Shown in pieces: positions 1 through 11,690 of a stretch of 64,000 nt of DNA (within the stretch, counting starts at the first letter, position 1; every line of letters begins with the position of its first letter). Both the position numbers and the translations under genes were made by a program. A model generated the notes under the pieces. The model saw only the letters and a list, made by a program, of their open reading frames with translations. It was not told the origin of the DNA and made no database searches. This stretch comes from Sepioteuthis lessoniana (lineage: Eukaryota > Mollusca > Cephalopoda > Myopsida > Loliginidae): the NCBI GenBank assembly GCA_963585895.1, contig OY757904.1, positions 89,853,168 to 89,917,167 on the forward strand, read 5' to 3'.

Positions 1-1560
1 TCTAATAAAAATGGCACTTTGCTATCTTCACCTCACCTGGCACCAAAACTTTTGACAAGTTCACTTCTACTGGGTTGTCTCAATCAACTTCTGGTTGGAT
101 ATAACTGCTTCTGCCACCAACTTCTTGGTTCCTTGTAACTTTTGCAAAAACTGAATCAAAACTTGTTTGTTTCAGCCAGCTTGCTAGTGATATAAGTTTT
201 CACAATTCACTTTTAAGGCTCAGTATATCACTTTCAATGCCAGTGAAAATTCACATTTCTTGTTATCCAAACATTGCATATCCCAACTAATAGGAATGTA
301 GTTTCCATTGTTTAGTCACTCCACCCTCAGAATTAACTCTTCCCCTTAACTAAGTAGCTGGGCTGGCTATGACCATCTGACTTTCCAATATCAATAAATT
401 ACTTCTCAATAAATTTACTCTTCTTGACTGATCCGCATTTGAGGAAGACCACCTTGGGTAGCAGCTTCTGTGGTTTGAGAAAATGAAAAAGAAAATATCA
501 AAAATACTTTTATTATCAATTTGTGGGAATTGATAATTCCCATAAAGGTCAATTTTATGTGGCTAGAACATGATGTGACTATAACTTGACTGCAATATGT
601 GGCCTGGACATATGGATCTAATTATCTCAGTGGTGGCCTGGTTTTATAAAATGAGTTCACTGAAAAAAAAAAAGAGATTGAGTGAAAAACTTTAAAAATT
701 CTCAAGACTTAACTATTAATTCAAGTAAAAGGTGGCCCCTTTTGTATGGTCAAAAAGTGATTGGTCATTCAGATCAAAAGGCACCCAAAGAGAGTAGTAA
801 CAGGTTGTTTATTAGGAAGTTGGAGTGAGAGAAGGAGATTGCAGCTCTGAGTGCCAGTCACAGATGTTGAATAGGGCAGGTTGGTGTTTGATGGGTAGAT
901 TAATCCTCTTACTGCCACTTTGGGGTTGTAAAATTACCCAAAAAAGGAAAACCTCTCTTAAGACAAAGGAATATTTGATATATCTTAGTTAGTTCCGTGT
1001 GTATTATTATCTAAACCAGGCATTTTTAAGACTTTAAGCAGAACAGGGAAGACCAGGACCATTGGCAGAACAGGAGAAAAAGGGCCAAACAGATCGGCTG
1101 ACTTGAATCAAGTCCACCGAAATAACTCAAAGAAGAAGAGTTATCACCTAGATTGAATATGAATTGAACACTTGGCCAATAATATGCCTAAGAATTATCT
1201 AAGTTACTTCCTGAACCTATGATCATGTATTGACCAAAAACCACTAATTAGATACCTACAGAGAGTAGTTAGAAGCCCAGGTCTATAAACATTTGAATAT
1301 TTGTGACAATTAGTATTCCTAATTATGTGGCGATAAAAATTTAACAGTTTAACATTTCCAGTATTCTTTCCAAAAATTGAAAATTCTTCCAAAAAATTAT
1401 CTGATGATGAAACATTATAATATATAGATAAATTATAAACATTATAATATATAGATAAATAGTTAATAAAATTTTTGTTTTCATGTCCAATTTTTCTTCC
1501 ATTCTGTTGAATATTTTATCCATACATATTTAAATTTTTCTCTGTATACTTTTCTATAAA
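1..1560. other. AT-rich sequence, no gene recognised
   Basis: I see no splice-bounded coding segment, known repeat or RNA gene here. The only short ORFs are low-complexity reading frames with no recognisable domain. A duplicated short tract (tatagataaa type) lies near 1,420-1,460. Confidence 0.5.
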
Positions 1561-1562
1561 AA

Positions 1563-1965
1563 TAATCTTTGAATCAATAGTTTTAGTTTGGTTTGATTTC
1601 TTTGTTTTATGGTATATCAATCATGGCTTATTTAATGCTAAAGCCATCCTTGTACTATTTAGTTTGGTTTGGTTTCTTTATCTAATGTCACATCTTTGTT
1701 GGTTATTTAATGTCAAAGCCATCCTTGTAGAAGAATATAAGCAATACTATTTAACCTATAGCTGAAGGGATTGGGAAGGGTCATACCTATCCCAAGAGTA
1801 TTAGTCAAAGAGTGAACATAATAGCATTACTGGAGTCCAAATTCACTTACTTTGAGGCTACAGTCCACTACTTTAACCATTAAGCCAAGGATACTCTCCC
1901 TCAGCATTATTTAACCTATAGCTTGGGGCATAAGGATTTCTCAAAATATGGTTTGGTTTGGTTTT
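1563..1965 (-). repeat. tRNA-derived SINE (family A), degenerate
   Basis: Read on the minus strand, this starts near 1,900 with a tRNA-like head: an A-box-like stretch around the GGCTTAATGG motif, then a degenerate B box. It runs into a body and ends in a tail with the motif CATTAAATAACC and A/C-rich sequence. The same head, body and tail occur at 13,186-13,440 (-) and 15,425-15,660 (+). The tail region appears twice here, near 1,615-1,650 and 1,690-1,730, so a tail duplication or a nested copy is likely. Confidence 0.65.
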
Positions 1966-2285
1966 AGTTTTTATTAAACAGATTAAAAAAAAACTTCATA
2001 ATATATTTGTAAATCTATTTATGATAGAAAGCAAGAGTTAAAATAACATTGGGAGATTTATTTTTGTTCTCTTTTTAATTTTTATCACACTTTAATTTCA
2101 CTTTGATATTATTTATATTATGAAAAATTTGTACATTTTGAGATTAAGTTAATACTCTTTATACCATTATTACCTTCTTATTCATAGTAACTTATAACTC
2201 AAGTTACAATCACTAAGAAATAATAAATACTATACATTGAGCCTCAGTCAAATCCTTTGAAAAGTGATTATTTATATTGATATGG

Positions 2286-2400
2286 AGGTGCAAGTAGTAT
2301 AATGGTTATTGTTGGAGAAAATGAACTTGATGAGTAAAGTCCAGATTCTGGATGTGATCCTTTACATTTCACTATGTGCTAATACTTTTTAGGAAGGTAT
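2286..2400 (+). repeat. tRNA-like SINE fragment
   Basis: The AGTAGTATAATGGTTA stretch resembles a tRNA-derived A-box region and is followed about 50 nt later by a B-box-like TTCTGGATGTGATCC. It resembles the head of the copy at 28,690. No matching tail was found, so it is a fragment. Confidence 0.45.
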
Positions 2401-2445
2401 CTTTTTACTCCCAAGCTATACATGAATAGTCAAGAAGATTAGGCA

Positions 2446-2877
2446 ATCTAGCCTTCATAAGATCGCTCCCCGGCCTTTTGGCTGGGCTGTCTGGCATTCG
2501 TGCCGGATGGGTGATCAAAACCAAGGGCAGACTCGGGGCTGAATAGGCCCCCAGCTTCAGCTGGGCAAAATTCGGGTGGGCGAGCTGCTTTTTCAGATCC
2601 GTTTTGCACGCCTTGTATAGCACTAGACCTCACGGTCTAGTTTAAGCTATATGCAGGCATACGTGCCCGGACCTAGTATTAGGTCTGTGAAACGGCTTGA
2701 CTCATTAGATCCACATTGCACTTAGTGGGTCAATGACTAGCAGGGTTCGAGTCTCGGCTCATTCCCGACCTTCCCCTCCCCTTTATCCCCACTTTAATCG
2801 GCCTTCGGGCTTTTGACCTTGTGTCAAGTAGTGTCTGGTGGGAGGCAACGACAAATAACTATCTAGCCTTCATAAGA
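2446..2877 (+). mobile_element. SINE with U2-like head and 17-bp target duplications
   Basis: A perfect 17-bp direct repeat (ATCTAGCCTTCATAAGA) lies at 2,446-2,462 and 2,861-2,877, so the insert is about 398 bp. The insert is much GC-richer than its surroundings. Its first 22 nt match the 5' end of U2 snRNA at about 20 of 22 positions, including the CGGCCTTTTGGCT hairpin. Further in, a Pol III B box (GGTTCGAGTCT) lies at 2,744-2,754. The 3' end is not poly(A); it ends in an ACAAATAACT-like tail. Intact duplications imply a fairly recent insertion by target-primed reverse transcription, with the enzyme supplied by a LINE. The U2 relationship rests on the head only and could be convergent. Confidence 0.8.
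2744..2754 (+). promoter_or_regulatory. Pol III B box of the SINE
   Basis: GGTTCGAGTCT matches the B-box consensus GGTTCGANTCC except at the last base. It lies 280 nt inside the element, so any A box is probably in the preceding 60 nt. None is clear. Confidence 0.6.
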
Positions 2878-5190
2878 GCAACCATTTTAAGAGAAGGACC
2901 ACTCTGAATTCAAAACTATTCCCCGCAAATTTTGATTGTTTGCTTTGGTGGCATGCCAAAACCAGGTGCCGGAGTCAAAGGAATTCTAAAATTGTATTCA
3001 CACTCATTCAGACAAGTTTTGCAGTGACACTAATGTATAGCATTCTGTTCTTCTCTTCAACATCATCAGTGTTGTGAAGAGGGAATACTTGCAGCATAGA
3101 AAATAGATTGTCATCCATATAACCTTGTGCTGGCCTGTACTAAGATTCGGGTGTAAATCCATAGTCTCATAAGAATTATAAATGCCAGAGTATTACTGAT
3201 ACAGAAACAAAGCATGCAATAGAAAAAGCAAATTTTATCAAGAAAAGCAAATACAAGAAACGATTATATAAGGCATTATTCACTAATATTGATATTAAGT
3301 TTTTCACTTTCATAACTATAAGTGAATAATTTTTTAATAAAAATAATTTTTAATAAAAATTTAGATTTTCAAATTGAAAACAAATGTATTAAGCAGCTCA
3401 TAAAAATATTTTTCTCCCCTATATCAGCCAGTTCACCAGTTGAGTCTGATAGATTAGTTTTTAGATGAAGAGTAAATGTAGATGGAAAATAATTCCATAT
3501 ATCTGAAACATTACTTGATTTGAATAATGTTGTTTCCTTTAACTTTTGACCTATTTACAAAGAAAACTTAGCTGTAAACTGAGGAATAAGCACCAAAGTC
3601 AATAAATTCTAATTGTTTGTTATTATATAACTGTTGTCCAATGAATAAAGCAATAAATAAATACTTGGAGATTTTACATTTTCAAAATGTATATTTTAAA
3701 AGGAATGCATTGGAAAAGTGTTCATTATGTGAATAAATCGTTGTTTTACTTGATTGAATATGATTTTTTAACTGCATTCTTTTTTAAAGTGGTTAAAAAT
3801 GTTTTAAATAGTTAAAGTTAGCTTTGTGCTTATTGCAAAATGAAGTATGCATCATGAAGCTAGGCAATATAGATATTTCCTTATCTTTGTTTGGTACAAG
3901 GCTACAAATGGGGTGCATCTACTGTGAACCCAACTCTCTAAATGAAAGCATTTCTCAAATGACTAAACTCTTTTTTTTTCTTTCATCAACAACTTGTGGT
4001 AGATTTTGTTAGGTAAAACTATATTTTTAAGATGTGAATTTTCAAGATAATCAACACCTTTAAGAACAAAAGAACAGTATATTAAAAAACATTGCTATAA
4101 ATATAAGTCTGTTGAAAAGAAAAAGGAGATTTTTCTGCAGCCGGAGCTGGAAAAACATTCATGGATTCTGTATTTTTTGAGAAATTGCTCTTTTCAATAG
4201 TCTAAACTTTTAGAAGAGCATAACAGAGGTTTAACTAATTAGAGAAATAATTCTGTTTTGTAACTGTTTATTCTAATTTAAGTACTTTGCATTAAAAAGA
4301 GAATAAACAATTTTCAAGAAAAGTAAAAAAATGAAAAGGTAAGCATTGAATAATTTGAAGTGACATTATCTATTTTAGCTATTATAAATTTTTTTTTATC
4401 CATATACAGTCATATCAATGAAATTAATTCTAATTATCTATATTTATTTTTCAACTTTAGAATTTCTGTTTCTGCTGATACTAGTCAAAACCTTTTTCTA
4501 TTTTATATTAAGAATATCTTATATAGAAATTAAAATTGGTTTATGGCAGTATATTGCCAGGAAAGACAAAGTCTAGTGTTGTGTTATTCTGCAGGAAAAT
4601 TTTTGAACAAATATCAAACCCATTGATATTTAGGCTTTTTATAACCAAGGTACTAAAAACTGATAAAGTCAATCTGATTTGGCTATCTAAAATTTCTTAA
4701 CCAATTCAAAAAATCAATTTTGCTGATATGAAGTGTGTTTAAAGAAAATTGAAAGTTAATAATGTTATTGTTATATAAGTATATGAATTCTTATATTTCT
4801 ATCATTTCTGAAAATGAGATCTGTGAAAAATGAGTGGTTTCTGGTGAATAAGGCAAAATTTGTTGTTTTTTTAAAAAATGTTGTTCATATGTGAACATAT
4901 TTTATATATGCCGATTAAAACTTCTCATCAATTCATTGTGTTTGTTTTCCTAAAACAAAAACATAGCCCCTTGATGTTGGTCAAAATTGAAACTGCATTG
5001 AATAGTTTCATTAAGGAAAATAAGCTGAAAAAATGGCAAGAAAGAAATGAAAATGAACTATGGATTGCACTCAGTTGAAATACCGAGTCCTTACTTATCA
5101 ATTACACTCTACTTAATTTCTTAGCTCCACTACTTCAAATTAATTGATTTAACTGCTAAACCAAAAAGTACAACCTGGCCTAAAATATAA
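2878..5190. other. AT-rich spacer, nothing recognised
   Basis: No repeat copy or exon was recognised. The longest open frames (62-66 codons at 3,824 and 4,878) have no domain and a composition typical of AT-rich spacer. Confidence 0.5.
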
Positions 5191-5229
5191 CATGGCAGAA
5201 AGCCTGAATTAATACTCATGTGATGAAGA

Positions 5230-6430
5230 GTGCAAACACTGCTGTCCTAGAAAAGAGGAGACCAAAAAGTGCTTCAACACAGTTATGTTGGGGCCTACTG
5301 AAGATCCGTGAAGCATTGTTTTGGGAAATTCAGTAAGAGGATGATGACATCTGGTTTGTTATGGAATTAATGGACCAAGGACTTGAATGTCAAGCACAGG
5401 AAAGAATCTCAAAAGAAAGCCCTGTAACCAAAATGTACTTGATGCAATGAGATAGTTTATGGCTGGAGAGCCTTAGGGTAGCTGCAAGTGGCTCAGATGT
5501 TGCAGGCAGATGTATTGAAGAAATTTCATGACAGTGTGACTTGTGGGTATTTGGGTATCATGAAAATTGTTGATCATGTACAATAGAGGTTCAATTTGAT
5601 CAGTATAAAGAAGGATGTGGAGGACTGGTGCCACACTTACAACATCTGTTGTTTTAAGAAATGATACAAGCAATGTTCATGTGCTCCACTAAAGCTGTAC
5701 CAAGTCAAGAGATCCAATGGAAAGCATAATAGCAAGAACTCTTCTGTCCGCTTATGCAGGAAACAAATTTATTCTTGTGGCCATGGATTATTTTACTTGT
5801 TGGCCAGAAGCATATGCAGTCCTGAATCAGGAAGCCACAATGATTGCTAAGGCAGTTGTTGATTAATTCTTCTGATATTTTGACATAGCATACCAGACCA
5901 AAGTTGGAGTTTTGAGTCACTAGTTTGGAAGAATGTTGCATGGTTGAGAGGTTCGATCAGATATTCAGACAAGAGTTTTTCTTACACTGCAGCAATGAGC
6001 AAACCTTTAGCTGCTAACCTTGTTGTTGGCTTTTTGATCTATTATCTATGAGTCCACAGGTCAGTCTCCGCTAAAGATGATGTTGGATCAAAAAGTACAG
6101 TTGCCAGTGGACTTAACTAGGAAAACTCCTGTTTTTGTAAAGGATCTACAGAAACAACTGGAGTATGCGCATCAGTATGCTAAATATATCCGGTGAAAAC
6201 ATAAAGGTGAAATTTGACCTGAGAGCTAGTAAGAAGGAAGACCAGGTTTGGCTGTACATCCTCTGTCACAAAAAGAGCTTGTTAACCAAACTACAAAGTC
6301 CATGGAAATGACCATATACTATGATGGAGTGCCTCTTGGATGTGAAGAGGAAAACAAAACTTAAAGTGATACATATGAACCTGTTATGGAGATACCATGG
6401 CTCTGGACAGCATACATGGGTGATGAGATG
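5230..6430 (+). pseudogene. Ty3/Gypsy pol relic (integrase region)
   Basis: A conceptual reading of the plus strand, interrupted by many stops and frame changes, follows a Gypsy integrase. At 5,514-5,670 lies the zinc-binding part (HDS...GYLGIMK, then DVEDWCHTY). At 5,755-5,830 lies the start of the catalytic core, with the motif ILVAMDYFTCWPEAY and its first Asp. At 6,045-6,120 lies ESTGQSPLKMMLDQKVQLPV, the usual post-DDE segment. At 6,240-6,330 lies a C-terminal region with QVWLYI and KLQSPWK. The second catalytic Asp region is badly eroded. It is a fossil with no coding capacity. Its orientation is opposite to the gag relic at 7.6-8.16 kb, so the two need not come from one insertion. Confidence 0.8.
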
Positions 6431-7580
6431 CACTCCTAAACACAAGGACAGAAAAAATAACAAGCACTAAAGTGATACCAATCCACAGCCAACATATAAA
6501 GAAGTTGATGCACCAGGCAAGGAGAAAGATGCTACAGTGCAGTGAGATCAAGTCTTCTCTGAGAAGTCCAAGCAACAAAGATATCTAAAAAAATCAAGCA
6601 AATATCAAATTTTAGTTTTAGAGATAGCAGCAGTTGTTATGGCAATACTTTTCTCTGCTGAGAGTTTTATGTATACCTAATTATATACATACTCACACAC
6701 ACAAAAGTATACCAAAAAATTGCTAATAATGAAGCAAAGGTTGAACCAGGACAACAAATGTATACCAGAGGGTTGTGTTATGAATGTGAATACTTCTTTT
6801 TCCTCTTTTCTCGCATGTTGAGAACTGCTATGCTGGAAGAAATAGGGCAGCAGTTAGAGTGACACCAGCCTTTCATAAGAAAATGCCTATTCACTGGAAA
6901 TGGCATATTTTTAGGGACAGTATGAAGGAGCAGGTCATTAAGAAGATGCACAAAAAGACACAGGTTTAAAAAAAAGAAAAACTTGAAGACCCAAGTAAGA
7001 GTTTTCTATTTTTGTTGTGTATTGATGAACTTTGTAGATGCTTTGTTTCTGCACCTTTTTCTGTCCCATGTTTTCTTTTGGACTGTTTAACTGTGTGTGC
7101 ATGTGGTTTCTTGTGTCTACTTCATTTTCAAATTCACTGTCAGCAGCCTTTGAACTGATAGACAGGAGTTCCCAATTTATTAAATAAAGGGAGTTTTTTT
7201 TTCCTTCTTTGTATTAAGTTTTATCTCTTGGTTCTCTTTGTTCTCTTTATTGTTGCTTATAGTTGCTCTTAATTTTGCCTACCAAGATTTTAAATCACAG
7301 ATTTAAGTTGCTGCTATCGTTAGTGCCTGACTTGGAAATTTAATAAGTAGGGTAGCTGTAAGATCTTGTTCATAACAGTATTTAATTAATCCAGTGGTGA
7401 TACTTGGTCCACTTTCACCCTCTCGCTACTTGCCAATTGATAAATTTATGCCTCTCAGAAAAAGTATAGAAACCTCGATAGAACAGACTTTCTAAAAAGC
7501 AAAAGAATGACTTGTTCATAAAATGTACTTATTTATAAAATTTCTTACTTGTATCATTCTTAAGAATTATTGGAGAAAAA
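6431..7580 (+). other. Possible 3' part of the pol relic; no intact gene
   Basis: This directly follows the integrase relic. It includes a polyadenylation-type AATAAA at about 7,182 in a T-rich context, as expected near an old LTR. No second LTR copy was found in the window, so element boundaries cannot be set. The rest is AT-rich with no recognisable coding. Confidence 0.3.
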
Positions 7581-7619
7581 TATTATATAAAAATTATCAG
7601 TGTCATAAAAAACAATACC

Positions 7620-8160
7620 AAAGAAAATGGAGAATTTTGTATACTGTTTACTAAACTTTGTGTCAAAGAAATTGGTATGAAGGCTTCACTATCTTTCTTT
7701 ACAAAATGGTCTCTGTCATATCTGTATATGGTAATCATGGAGAAAGTCGTGTTGGCAGTCATTTTGACATTTATGCTGTTCACTTTGATGTCAGCCTTAA
7801 TATGAATATCAACTTCTTATATGGTATTTTCAAGTCAGCCCACAAAATCTGTCAATTTTTTGTTATCTTGTATAGTTCCATGCATAGCTGTGGTATTGAG
7901 AATTTGATATTTGACTACCATGGGCAGCAATGTTTAAGCTAGACATAAACAATAACTCCCTGTGACTTTTCCATTTGTTGGAATATCCCTCCATGTAATA
8001 GATATTTGGCAACCATGACAAATTCCTCTTCCATCATTGGGTGATTGTTAACTTGCAGCCTCATTTGGATTGCACGGGTTTTGTTTGAGTTGGTGATAAT
8101 TGATATTACTAATTGGTGGTTCATAGTCAGTGAACCTTTTTGCTGTATTGATATTTTCAT
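7620..8160 (-). pseudogene. Ty3/Gypsy gag relic, related to the young element at 37 kb
   Basis: The minus strand can be read in broken frames that run collinear with the gag of the intact element (gag start 37,733). At 8,060-7,990 the segment containing LLHGGIFQQME parallels LLNEGIFQHME in the young gag. At 7,920-7,865 GSQISNSQYHSYAW parallels GSQMTNFQYLSRAW. At 7,845-7,815 KLTDFVG parallels KLTDFAG. At 7,795-7,715 the VKMTANTTFSMIT part parallels AEMTAETAFSLMG. Several stops and at least one frame change separate the blocks. The order is kept over about 150 residues, so homology is secure. It shows that this family has been in the genome for a long time. Confidence 0.85.
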
Positions 8161-8969
8161 TTTCTAAGTTTTTAATTCAGCTCATATTTCTTTGACTTCA
8201 ACTTTGAAGCAACAAGAAGCCATTTAATCATTAAGATTTTAAAACTGATCAATTCAACTACTTTACATGATCATGCAAATAAAACATTTATCTGATGAGT
8301 TAATCATTATCTTGTTTATTTTTCAATTTAAAAAAATTTTTAATGTTACTTGAAGGAAATAAAACTTTTCATCTTAATCTCAAAACTCTTGGGACATAAA
8401 ATTAGTCAAACTAATCATTTGAGTTTAGTTCTTGAGATGCAAAATATCTGTGAAACTTTAAAGAGTAAATGTGAAAGTATTTCTTATATTGAATCAAAAC
8501 CAAATGTTTTCTTTTTGATTTTTATATATAAAAAGTATTAAATCTTATTATTAAGTATTATGTCTCATTAATCTGTCATCTTGTTTGATATCTGAAAGCT
8601 TTTAGATTAGTCCTTGTTTGTCATTTTATTAAACATAGAAGTTCTGTAAATTGTAGAGTAAAGAAAAATATTTGTAAACTTAAAAGTGCAGCAGATCATT
8701 TTTGTTTGAACTGATTCTTAACTTATATTGAAATTTTAAAACATTTTTTACCTCATGAAAATTTGAATATTTTAAAATTAGATACAAATTTTTCATTCTA
8801 TATAGCTTAATGATCATTAGCATAATTTTTTGTATTCAACTATACATGCTCTGAAAAGATGACAAATAATTTTATCTATGTTTTTTACTTTAAATAAAAA
8901 TCTGTCTTTTATTACTTTGTAAGAAAATATCATGTAACACTGATAACATTTGTTTTCTTTTTTAAACAG
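8161..8969. other. AT-rich sequence, probable intron upstream of the LRRC23-like exon
   Basis: It ends in a polypyrimidine stretch and AG acceptor just before 8,970. I looked for the preceding LRRC23 exon by motif and did not find it in the window. Confidence 0.5.
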
Positions 8970-9223
8970 AAATCTATCAGACTTGAGCCTTCTTCAAGAA
9001 TACATTCACCTTCGTTATGTGGATATCAGTTACAACAGAGTGACTGATTTGGAGTCATTGAACAATCTTACACATTTACTAAGTTTAAAAGCTGACTACA
9101 ATGAACTAGAGAAGATTTCTCTTCGACCGCTTCCATTTCTTCAATATGCTTCCTTCAGTTTTAATAAAATAAGGGATACATCAGGATTACAGCATCCACT
9201 TCTGGAGCACCTGAACCTGAACA
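8970..9223 (+). CDS. LRRC23: LRRC23-like protein, internal exon
   Basis: This 254-bp internal exon encodes about 84 residues of leucine-rich repeats. It has an acceptor (T-rich tract then AAACAG, AG at 8,968-8,969) and a donor (GTAAGT at 9,224). The peptide begins NLSDLSLLQEYIHLRYVDIS and continues through LTHLLSLKADYNEL to LEHLNLN. It follows LRRC23 family features: a D-L-T/S-D start, the IHLRYVDIS motif and a THLL-LKAD block. LRRC23 proteins are axonemal; in vertebrates LRRC23 is tied to the radial spoke RS3 head of the sperm flagellum. The exon starts with the last base of a codon and ends one base into the next, which fits the exon at 19,977. Upstream exons were not found. The open frame reading on past the donor is intron. 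Confidence 0.85.
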
Positions 9224-9879
9224 GTAAGTTCATTAAAAAAACAAAACAATCAAAAACAAAAACAAAAACAAAAAAAGATGAGATCCTTACAGTTGACATT
9301 GAGGAAATTTATTGTTCAAGTTAACATGACCACAAATTCCTAATTGAAAGTTGTAGAATTGAGTGAGTAACTATTATTATTGCTTTCCTTATTTTCTGGA
9401 TACTTTCTTTGTTGAAGATAGCATCTTAATCAAGGGAGAATAGACATCTTTTGTGCTTTTGAAATTAATTATCTTGACAACTAATAAACTTGTAAAGATA
9501 GATTTTTACTAGCATGAAAAATATCACCAACATAAATTTGAATATATGGTGTAATATAGAAGGGAATGAATACTAGTTACAATTTGTAATTTAACAATAT
9601 TTATTTTATAATGAAATAAATGATGAAATGAATGAAAAGAATTTGCGATGGTTCTGGTAAAATAATCCTATGAGGGGTTTAATAATATGAAATATGATGA
9701 TTTTTCCAGTTATCACCAACTTGATCAAGGAGATTAAATTCCTTTATTGTAATATTGCGATGCCTTTTAGAGACAAAAGATCATAGATGTTTTCGGAACT
9801 GGCCAGAGTATTGTTTAAGGACCCAAATAAGTGTATTCAGCATACATAATATTTGTTACCTTATGATTTGACTTTTAAT

Positions 9880-10040
9880 TGTCACAACTGTTATATCAGT
9901 ATATGGTTGCAAAGAAAAAACGAAAAACACAGTCGCAAAAAACAAAGAATATGAAGGCATGTAAAATTTTAACAATAATATTGAAAACAAAGAAGTAAAA
10001 AGTTCAAATATCTGGGTTTGTATGAATGTGTTGATATGGA
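9880..10040 (+). repeat. Dispersed repeat, also at the window end
   Basis: The stretch with ATGGTTGCAAAGAAAA, ACACAGTCGCAAA and AAAAGTTCAAAT matches 63,655-63,785 in the same order and orientation. No coding or tRNA-like part was seen, and boundaries are unknown. Confidence 0.6.
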
Positions 10041-10223
10041 ATTAAAGAAAATAGAAAAATGTCTTATGCTTAATAGTGGTAGGATTGTTAGACTTATGCA
10101 CATGCAGTCAATCAGATGTTATGAGTGCAGAGAGGAGAGGGATATTTGGTGATTTACGACTTGGTCGCTTCCTTCAAAGCAGAGAAGAGGAAAGTCAATG
10201 TGGTTGATACACGGTTTCGAGTT

Positions 10224-10227
<4 letters not shown>

Positions 10228-10309
<82 letters not shown>
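10228..10309. repeat. (TC)n microsatellite
   Basis: About 80 bp of almost pure CT with one interruption (CC). It produces a spurious Leu-Ser open frame. Confidence 0.95.
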
Positions 10310-10689
10310 AGAGCTGGAGTTCTAGTCTGCAGGTGTCGTTTTCCTTCTTTTGATCTGGCTCCGCAGTTGAGAAATTTGTCTCTTATAGCATTTTTGTCTT
10401 CTGATCAGATCAAATTGGGTTTTCTTTGTTTTTTACTCCAAAGGTCACAGATTGGCCAAAAAATTACTTTTAATTATTATTTTTTGACAAATTTCATCAA
10501 CATTTCACTGTGCCTTGATCTTATGTGCAGAAGCCCCTTTTTCCATTTTTAAGAAAGTCTCAGCACTGATAACATCTGGTGAATGCTCTCGTGGATGCTA
10601 GTTGGAATCACTATTTTGTGTGTATGATAAATTAGAAGAGATCTCTTTCAATCATATAACACAACTTTGATTTAAAGTTCACATACCCC

Positions 10690-10710
10690 AATATATATAT
10701 ACATATATAT

Positions 10711-10769
<59 letters not shown>
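10690..10769. repeat. (AT)n microsatellite
   Basis: AT repeat with a few ACAT variants in its first third, then pure AT. Confidence 0.95.
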
Positions 10770-10770
<1 letters not shown>

Positions 10771-11559
10771 TCCTGCTTAAAAGTTAATCACTGCTGCAAA
10801 ATTTGAAATAAACTTTAGTCCCAAAATGCTATTGAAGATTTTTACTAAGAACTGATACAAAATCTGAATATATCATGCAATTGTAAATGAAAAATAATAG
10901 GATATCATTGTAAAAGAACAGGCATGACTGGATGAAAAAGTTGATCCACTAAACTTTGATCATACTGGGATTTTTAAATCAAAACAGATCACCCAGTCTC
11001 AGCCAAAAGACTGGAACTAGCATTAGTTTACCCAAAAGAAAGAAACTTCTTAACTAATAGACACTGACAGTCTAGTAGATCAAAGATTAAAAGTAATGAA
11101 AAGCCAAAAACTTGACCTTGCCATAAAACTAAAAAAGTTATGGAACATGAAGATGACAATGATACCAATCATAGTTCAAGCCTGTAAAACAGTCCCAAAG
11201 AATCTGGTAAAGAAACAAGGAGGATTAGATATCAGTGGAAGAATTATAATCAGAGACCATAACATTGCTGAGGTTGGCTAGAAATCTTAGGAGAATCCTT
11301 GAGAGCTAAGGAGACTTGCTGACACTTGAATTTCACTGAAGAACACTTGTTACAATTGATGTAAAAAGCTCACTAAGAGCAAAATAAGAATAATGCTAAT
11401 AATAATACACCAGTAATAACTGGTAGCTTTTGCTAAAGATAAAGTGAAAGAAAATCAAGATGCTTCACTAATTTCCTCAGGATTTAGCTGATATTAGTAA
11501 ATACTATCATTTGAATAATTTCAGATTCTTTTTTAAAAATCTTTTTTCCTCTTTTTAAA

Positions 11560-11690
11560 ATCGTTTTTGTAAGGCTCTTCCACATACAATCATAATGATG
11601 AATACACTAACTATTTATATTAATTGCTGTTGTACTCATTAATTCTTCTTGTAAATGGCAGATATTTTTCTAGCTTTTTAATCTAAAAAG
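11560..11690 (+). repeat. Dispersed repeat (pair with 14,520)
   Basis: AAGGCTCTTCCACATA, AATCATAATGATGA and TTAATTCTTCTTG occur in the same order as at 14,521-14,642. The ends coincide with T-rich tracts. This is probably the end of an unidentified transposon. Confidence 0.7.

Noticed and set aside
2460..2481. A U2 snRNA gene
   Set aside because: Only the first 22 nt resemble U2; the Sm site, branch-point region and later stems are absent and the segment is the head of a SINE.
7658..7942. 94-codon plus-strand open frame
   Set aside because: The meaningful reading is on the other strand, where it is gag-related.
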